Shown here: positions 59,775-64,000 of the stretch, one piece after another | Layout of the letters: each line of letters opens with the position of its first letter | How positions within the stretch are numbered: the stretch's first letter is position 1 | NCBI GenBank assembly: GCA_002421805.1 | Contig: DISM01000003.1 | Span: 1 to 64,000 of the forward strand | DNA from: Candidatus Omnitrophica bacterium UBA6210 | GTDB lineage: Bacteria > Omnitrophota > Gorgyraeia > Velamenicoccales > Velamenicoccaceae | Length of the DNA stretch: 64,000 nt | Direction: 5' to 3' | The notes under the pieces: generated by a model | Told to the model about the DNA's origin: nothing | The model's database searches: none | The model's input: only the letters and a program-made list of their open reading frames with translations | Translations under genes and position numbers: made by a program

Positions 59775-60347
59775 CTATGAGCTCTTGTCGGCCTTGCTGA
59801 ACGGAATCCCCATCAACCTCAAAAATTCATACGATTCTTTCTGGGACGCAGAAGCAATGACAAACGTTATGTCCATCCCCTGCACGCGGCTGACTCTGTC
59901 CACGTCGACCTCAGGAAAGATCGCCTGTTCCGTAATGCCTAACGTAAAATTCCCCTGGGCGTCGAACGACTTGGGGTTCACGCCCCGAAAATCCCTGATC
60001 CTGGGCAAGGCCACACTGATGAGACGATCCAAGAACTCATACATCTTCTGGCGCCTGAGCGTCACCATGCAGCCGATGGCCTGGGCTTTCTTGATCTTAA
60101 AATTAGCGATCGCCTTCTTGGAGCGCGTGACGACAGGTTTCTGGCCCGTGATCATCCCCAGCTCCTCAACGGATTTTTCCAGCATCTTGATATCCTGGAT
60201 CGCCTCTCCAACACCCATATTGACGACAATCTTTTTGAGGCGCGGGGCCTGCAGGGCATTCTTGTAATTCATCAACCGGACCAGCTCCGGAACAACTTCT
60301 TTCCTGTATTTCTCAAGCAAGCGTGGGGTCGTTTTATTTTCTGTCAT
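59775..60347 (-). CDS. rplE: 50S ribosomal protein L5
   Basis: 190 residues. RLKKIVVNMGVGEAIQDIKM, the loop TGQKPVVTRSKKAIANFKI and FSEVD-type segment GITEQAIFPEVDVDRV. Binds 5S rRNA. Confidence 0.97.
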   Translation of the reverse strand: MTENKTTPRLLEKYRKEVVPELVRLMNYKNALQAPRLKKIVVNMGVGEAIQDIKMLEKSVEELGMITGQKPVVTRSKKAIANFKIKKAQAIGCMVTLRRQKMYEFLDRLISVALPRIRDFRGVNPKSFDAQGNFTLGITEQAIFPEVDVDRVSRVQGMDITFVIASASQKESYEFLRLMGIPFSKADKSS

Positions 60348-60385
60348 TGTTTGGCCTATATATTTTTATCTGTCTGGTCGTATGC

Positions 60386-60700
60386 CTAAAATGTCTCGTT
60401 ACACTTTTTACAGATGCGCGCTTTTGTCTGGTCTTTAAGGACGGTAAAACCAACCCGCGCCGGCGCCTGGCAGTTCTTGCAGACGACCATCAGGTTCCCG
60501 GCATGGACGGGACGCTCCACCTGGACGATACCGGCTTCCTGCTGGTCCTGGCGCGTCTTCCTCTGGTGTTTTTTTACAAAGTTGATACCTTCCACAAGGA
60601 TCTTGCCCGTCTCAGGCATCACACGCAGTACCTTGCCCTTCTTGCCTTTGTCCTTCCCCGTCATGACAGCGACAGTGTCGCCTTTCTTGATCTTATTCAT
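60386..60700 (-). CDS. rplX: 50S ribosomal protein L24
   Basis: 104 residues with the KOW start MNKIKKGDTVAVMTGKDKGK and VEGINFVKKHQRKTRQDQQE. The C-terminus holds a possible zinc site (CKNCQ and CKKCNETF). Confidence 0.96.
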   Translation of the reverse strand: MNKIKKGDTVAVMTGKDKGKKGKVLRVMPETGKILVEGINFVKKHQRKTRQDQQEAGIVQVERPVHAGNLMVVCKNCQAPARVGFTVLKDQTKARICKKCNETF

Positions 60701-60702
60701 GG

Positions 60703-61071
60703 CTAAATCACCTCTGGCGCTAACGAAACGATCTTCATAAAATTCTTCTCGCGAAGTTCGCGCGCCACGGGCCCGAAAACACGCGTGCCCCGCGGGTTAA
60801 GGTCTTTGTCGATCATGACAACGGCATTAGAATCGAACTTTAAATAGGAGCCGTCAGCCCGGCGTAACGGTGCCCTCATGCGCACGATCACAGCCTTGGC
60901 CACTTCGCCCTTCTTGATCGTCGCATCCGGAGAAGCCGACTTGATGTTAACCGTGATGATATCCCCGATCGTGGCATCCAATTTGCCTTTGCGCCCCACA
61001 ACGCCGATACAGGAGGCAACTTTAGCGCCCGTATTATCCGCCACTGTTAAAAGCGTTCGCTTATAAATCAT
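60703..61071 (-). CDS. rplN: 50S ribosomal protein L14
   Basis: 122 residues, the usual length. LTVADNTGAKVASCIGVVG and VRMRAPLRRADGSYLKFDSN; the end MKIVSLAPEVI is standard. Start overlaps the rpsQ stop by 4 bp. Confidence 0.97.
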   Translation of the reverse strand: MIYKRTLLTVADNTGAKVASCIGVVGRKGKLDATIGDIITVNIKSASPDATIKKGEVAKAVIVRMRAPLRRADGSYLKFDSNAVVMIDKDLNPRGTRVFGPVARELREKNFMKIVSLAPEVI

Positions 61072-61358
61072 TGGATCTCTCCTGCCGCGGGGCCGATGCC
61101 TTTGGCAACGATCTCAACCACCCTCCAGCGCTTATCCTTGGATAAAGGCCGGGTCTCGCTGATACGCACCTTGTCGCCGATATGCGCTTCATTCTTCTCG
61201 TCATGGGCCTTGAATTTTTCCTTGGCCTTGATCGTCTTGCCATAACGGGCATGCCGGACAAACGTTTCCACCTCAACGACAACGGTCTTCTGCATCTTAT
61301 CGCTTGTCACGATCCCGACAAATTCTTTCCTGGTCTTTACCGTCGTTCTCTCGCTCAT
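61068..61358 (-). CDS. rpsQ: 30S ribosomal protein S17
   Basis: 96 residues. KEFVGIVTSDKMQKTVVVEV and KFKAHDEKNEAHIGDKVRIS with ETRPLSKDKRWRVVEI are diagnostic OB-fold blocks. Confidence 0.96.
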   Translation of the reverse strand: MSERTTVKTRKEFVGIVTSDKMQKTVVVEVETFVRHARYGKTIKAKEKFKAHDEKNEAHIGDKVRISETRPLSKDKRWRVVEIVAKGIGPAAGEIQ

Positions 61359-61364
61359 AGGGGG

Positions 61365-61568
61365 TTATTCCTTTTTCGTGGCCGTCTCTGTCTGGTTCAA
61401 CAGGGTCTGGATCTGCGCGATGGTCCTGCGCAGCTCCTTGAATCTGTGAGGTTTATCCACCTGGCCGATGGTCTTGCCGTAATTGAGACGGCCCAGCTCT
61501 TCTTTCAGCGACATCAGCTTCACAGATAAATCTTCCTTGCTTAAGTTTCTCAACTCGGCTATCTTCAT
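61365..61568 (-). CDS. rpmC: 50S ribosomal protein L29
   Basis: 67 residues, two-helix protein: MKIAELRNLSKEDLSVKLMS and the RTIAQIQTLLNQ end of the family. Lies 6 bp before rpsQ. Confidence 0.95.
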   Translation of the reverse strand: MKIAELRNLSKEDLSVKLMSLKEELGRLNYGKTIGQVDKPHRFKELRRTIAQIQTLLNQTETATKKE

Positions 61569-61581
61569 TGCAACCTCTATC

Positions 61582-62001
61582 CTATATCGTATGAGCTCGT
61601 GTCACGAATTTGGTGCGCACAGGCAACTTGAAAGCCGCCAGACGCAATGCCGTGCGTGCCAGGGCCTCGGGGATGCCCCCCAGCTCAAAAAGGATGGCGC
61701 CCCGCCTCACCTGGGCCACCCAATGGCTCAAATCCCCCTTGCCCTTTCCCATGCGGGTTTCTGCGGGTTTTTTAGTCACAGACTTATGAGGGAATATCCT
61801 GATCCAAACCTTTCCGCTTCCTCTTAACTGCCTGGCCAAAAGAACGCGGACCGCCTCGATCTGATTATTCTTGATGATGCCATTATGCAAAGCCTTCAGG
61901 CCAAATTCGCCGAAACTCAGATCAGAACCTTTTATAGCGATACCGCGGTTCTTTCCGCGCTGAAATTTTCTGTATTTTACCCGTCTGGGCATTAAAGGCA
62001 T
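61582..62001 (-). CDS. rplP: 50S ribosomal protein L16
   Basis: 139 residues. MPRRVKYRKFQRGKNRGIA, IFPHKSVTKKPAETRMGKGK and GAILFELGGIPEALARTALR mark the family. Part of the tRNA-binding centre of the 50S subunit. Confidence 0.97.
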   Translation of the reverse strand: MPLMPRRVKYRKFQRGKNRGIAIKGSDLSFGEFGLKALHNGIIKNNQIEAVRVLLARQLRGSGKVWIRIFPHKSVTKKPAETRMGKGKGDLSHWVAQVRRGAILFELGGIPEALARTALRLAAFKLPVRTKFVTRAHTI

Positions 62002-62047
62002 CTTGCTGCTCCTTGTAACTTAACGCGCTCACCCGTCTCGGATGAAC

Positions 62048-62767
62048 TCACGCCTTTGCTTCAGAACCTTCGGTTTTTCCCTCGGCCTTTCCCTGCGCCG
62101 CTTCTTCCTGTTTCTTGCGGTCTTCTCTGAGTTTCTCTAAGAGGGCATCGCCCTTATAGACCCAGACCTTGACACCGATCAGGCCATAACGCGTATGGGC
62201 CTCTGTAAACCCGTAATCGATATCCGCACGGAACGTCTGTAAAGGAATGCTGCCCCATTTATACACCTGTGTCCTGGCAATCTCCGCTCCTCCGAGACGA
62301 CCTGCCACACAGACCTTGATCCCCTTGGCTCCGGAAGACACCGCCTGGTCCATAGCCCTCTTGATGGCGCGGCGGAAAGCCACGCGTTTCTCAAGCTGAA
62401 AAGCGATATTTTCCGCAATGAGCTGCGATTCGATAGAGGGGCTCTTAACCTCTTCAATGTCCACAACCACTTCTTTATCCTTAACAATATCCCTCAGATC
62501 ATTCGTCAGCTTCTCGATATCCGCCCCATGACGCCCGATGATCACGCCAGGCCTCGCGGAATGGATACGGATCTTAACCTTCCCGGCGACACGGTCAATC
62601 GTAACTTTAGAGACAGCAGCAGCCTTGAGCTGGTTTTTAATGTGCTTGCGGATCTTGTAGTCTTCCTCAAGATAGAGCCCGAAATCGGCATGCCGCGCAA
62701 ACCATCTCGACGTTGAATCTTTAATAAAACCAAGCCTCACTGACGTCGGATTAACTTTTTGCCCCAC
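62048..62767 (-). CDS. rpsC: 30S ribosomal protein S3
   Basis: 239 residues starting at a GTG with GAGGAGGAG upstream. MGQKVNPTSVRLGFIKDSTS, KH domain (IRIHSARPGVIIGRHGADIE) and C-terminal domain (VAGRLGGAEIARTQVYKWG), then an Ala/Gly/Glu tail. A palindrome in its leader lies directly before the ribosome-binding site. Confidence 0.97.
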   Translation of the reverse strand: MGQKVNPTSVRLGFIKDSTSRWFARHADFGLYLEEDYKIRKHIKNQLKAAAVSKVTIDRVAGKVKIRIHSARPGVIIGRHGADIEKLTNDLRDIVKDKEVVVDIEEVKSPSIESQLIAENIAFQLEKRVAFRRAIKRAMDQAVSSGAKGIKVCVAGRLGGAEIARTQVYKWGSIPLQTFRADIDYGFTEAHTRYGLIGVKVWVYKGDALLEKLREDRKKQEEAAQGKAEGKTEGSEAKA

Positions 62768-62780
62768 AACTCCTCCTCAT

Positions 62781-62795
62781 CCCGCCTCTGGCGGG
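62781..62795. repeat. Palindrome before the rpsC ribosome-binding site
   Basis: CCCGCCTCTGGCGGG, 6-bp stem and 3-base loop. On the minus strand it is followed at once by GATGAGGAGGAG, the rpsC ribosome-binding site. Same core as the elements before rpsK and rpsM. Confidence 0.75.
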
Positions 62796-62852
62796 TCGAT
62801 TTCCGAGATACAAACACAAGGGGTTACGCTCACCTTACAAAAGAACCGATCG

Positions 62853-63296
62853 CTACCCTTTTTTGACGGCCTTAACGCCGGCCTTCCCTACTCCGGCCAG
62901 CCTGTGTTTCTTTTCGATCTTTTTCGACGCCACAGGAGCTGTCTTGGGCGGCTCAGGCTGCATCTCTTTGCCCAGATCCAGCTCGATCTTGATATGGCTG
63001 GTCTTTTTCAAAATCTCTCCGGCGCGGCCGAAGGTCGCGGCCCGATAACGCTTCCATCGCGGGCCCTCGTCAGCCGTGATCTTGGAAATCACGAGTGCTT
63101 CTGCATCCAAACCCTTGGATTTGGCGTTGGCGACGGCAGAATGCAACACCTTAGCCACATAATACGTCGGCCTCTTGTTGATGAATTTGAGAAAGTTCAT
63201 CGCTTCGACGGCGTTCATCCCGCGGATCAAATCAATCACTTGCCTGATCTTCCTGGCGGAACCCCTGATATGTTTTACTTCGGCTTTTGCGATCAT
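62853..63296 (-). CDS. rplV: 50S ribosomal protein L22 with C-terminal extension
   Basis: 147 residues; the L22 part (SARKIRQVIDLIRGMNAVEA and RAATFGRAGEILKKTSHIKI) ends near 112, and a Lys/Pro/Ala-rich tail of about 35 residues follows. Lines the exit tunnel. Confidence 0.96.
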   Translation of the reverse strand: MIAKAEVKHIRGSARKIRQVIDLIRGMNAVEAMNFLKFINKRPTYYVAKVLHSAVANAKSKGLDAEALVISKITADEGPRWKRYRAATFGRAGEILKKTSHIKIELDLGKEMQPEPPKTAPVASKKIEKKHRLAGVGKAGVKAVKKG

Positions 63297-63300
63297 AATT

Positions 63301-63588
63301 TTATGTCAATTCTACGGCTTTCTTGGCTTTGACGCCGCCGTGTTTTCTAAAGGTTCTCGTGGGTGCGAATTCTCCCAGTTTATGTCCGACCATGTTCTCC
63401 GTGACGAATACCGGGACGTGTTTGCGGCCGTCGTGGATCGCAATCGTCAATCCCACAAAATCAGGCGTCACAGTCGAACTCCTGGACCAAGTCTTGATGG
63501 GCTGCCGTGAACCGCTCCTGCGGGCGGCCTCCACTCTTTTGATAAGCTTCTCTTCGACAAACGGTCCTTTTTTAAGCGAACGAGCCAT
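63301..63588 (-). CDS. rpsS: 30S ribosomal protein S19
   Basis: 95 residues. MARSLKKGPFVEEKLIKRVE, IKTWSRSSTVTPDFVGLTIA and VGHKLGEFAPTRTFRKHGG are typical. Start overlaps the L2 stop by one base. Confidence 0.97.
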   Translation of the reverse strand: MARSLKKGPFVEEKLIKRVEAARRSGSRQPIKTWSRSSTVTPDFVGLTIAIHDGRKHVPVFVTENMVGHKLGEFAPTRTFRKHGGVKAKKAVELT

Positions 63589-64000
63589 TAGGCATTCCTT
63601 CTCTTGACGATATATTTATTGGAATATCTCTTTCCTTTTCTTGTCTTCAGGCCTTTGCACTTCTGGCCCCACGGCGACACCGGGTGTGGGTTGCCTTGGC
63701 CGGCCTTTCCTTCGCCGCCGCCATGCGGATGGTCGATCGGATTCATGGCCGAACCGCGGACCGTCGGGCGAATGCCCAGCCAGCGCTTGCGCCCGGCTTT
63801 CCCGTGCATCTCGGCTTCATGCTCGACGTTCCCCACCTGGCCAATCGTGGCTAAACAATTCAATTGGATCAACCGCACCTCGCCGGAAGGAAGCTTAACA
63901 TGCGCGCTATCCCCTTCCTTGGCGGTGATCTGGGCAGCGTTGCCGGCGCTGCGGACCATCTGTCCGCCTTTCCCGCGCGTCAGTTCGAGATTATGGATGA
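63588..64000 (-). CDS. rplB: 50S ribosomal protein L2, C-terminal part (runs off the window)
   Basis: The gene continues past the right edge; the frame is open to base 64000 and reads NLELTRGKGGQMVRSAGNAA, so the first ATG inside the window is not the start. The end part RPTVRGSAMNPIDHPHGGGE, then NKYIVKRRNA, is the peptidyl-transferase-centre region of L2. Confidence 0.96.
   Translation of the reverse strand, partial: IHNLELTRGKGGQMVRSAGNAAQITAKEGDSAHVKLPSGEVRLIQLNCLATIGQVGNVEHEAEMHGKAGRKRWLGIRPTVRGSAMNPIDHPHGGGEGKAGQGNPHPVSPWGQKCKGLKTRKGKRYSNKYIVKRRNA

Noticed and set aside
1..64000. tRNA, rRNA or CRISPR features
   Set aside because: No T-arm consensus, rRNA signature or repeat-spacer array was found in the few intergenic gaps.

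Overview
The window looks like the chromosome of an uncultivated Gram-negative-type (diderm) bacterium, most plausibly of the Omnitrophota (OP3) or a related PVC-type lineage. This is an inference from gene content: an RND/TolC envelope pump, type IV pilus parts, an outer-membrane barrel, an Rhs/TcB-type giant protein, small exported proteins and a long ribosomal operon lacking rpmD. No 16S gene is present to confirm it. Base composition is near balanced in the ribosomal and central-metabolism part. By eye it is clearly more AT-rich at about 20.2-22.2 kb and 31.4-37.9 kb.

Layout. 0.4-2 kb: a type IV pilin-like protein and an exported Arg/Asp/Glu-repeat protein, each closed by a strong hairpin terminator. 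2.2-8.7 kb: a MarR-controlled RND efflux operon (marR, TolC-like, adaptor, pump, small PG0541-like protein) with a consensus promoter overlapped by palindromes. 8.7-13.6 kb: a signalling operon (CheY-like receiver, TPR/outer-membrane barrel, GAF-HD-GYP phosphodiesterase, stand-alone MshEN-type domain) behind a TTGACT-17-TATAAT promoter. 13.6-16.5 kb: an exported BNR-propeller protein, a small coiled-coil protein, SpoVG and an exported protein. 16.6-20.1 kb: a probable surface-glycan cluster (two methyltransferases, a CgeB-like glycosyltransferase, a radical SAM enzyme).

20.2-31 kb is the most unusual accessory region. A TcB/Rhs-type toxin scaffold is split over two secreted proteins. The large one ends in a probable ADP-ribosyltransferase (HYD1-like) tip followed by a candidate immunity gene. 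Beyond a RAYT transposase unit with 11-bp inverted ends lie the remnant of another toxin tip and a second candidate immunity gene. A divergent XRE-cupin regulator faces the locus. The same 15-bp half-site lies in the spacer of both promoters, which suggests one regulator controls both directions.

31-42.1 kb: a CheY-like receiver and two tandem duplicated membrane histidine kinases, then on the other strand a type II PKS/FAS-like operon: a ketosynthase-like chain-length-factor protein without its Cys-His-His triad, ketoreductase, ACP, dehydratase, a complete ketosynthase, an acyl-ACP-reductase-like protein, and a third histidine kinase overlapping the reductase by 4 bp. A small excisionase-type HTH gene precedes it.

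42.2-50.6 kb is central metabolism: free-standing lipoyl domain, LipB, dihydrolipoamide dehydrogenase, malate dehydrogenase, isocitrate dehydrogenase, a split aconitase-type hydro-lyase with pilT between its two subunit genes, and an aminotransferase. 50.6-64 kb is the S10/spc/alpha ribosomal operon from rplQ back to a partial rplB, with rpoA, secY, adk, map and infA. Unusual hairpins sit directly upstream of the ribosome-binding sites of rpsC, rpsM and rpsK. Almost every gene in the window is on the minus strand; only the regulator/receiver/kinase block at 30.4-34.6 kb is on the plus strand. I saw no tRNA, rRNA or CRISPR array.
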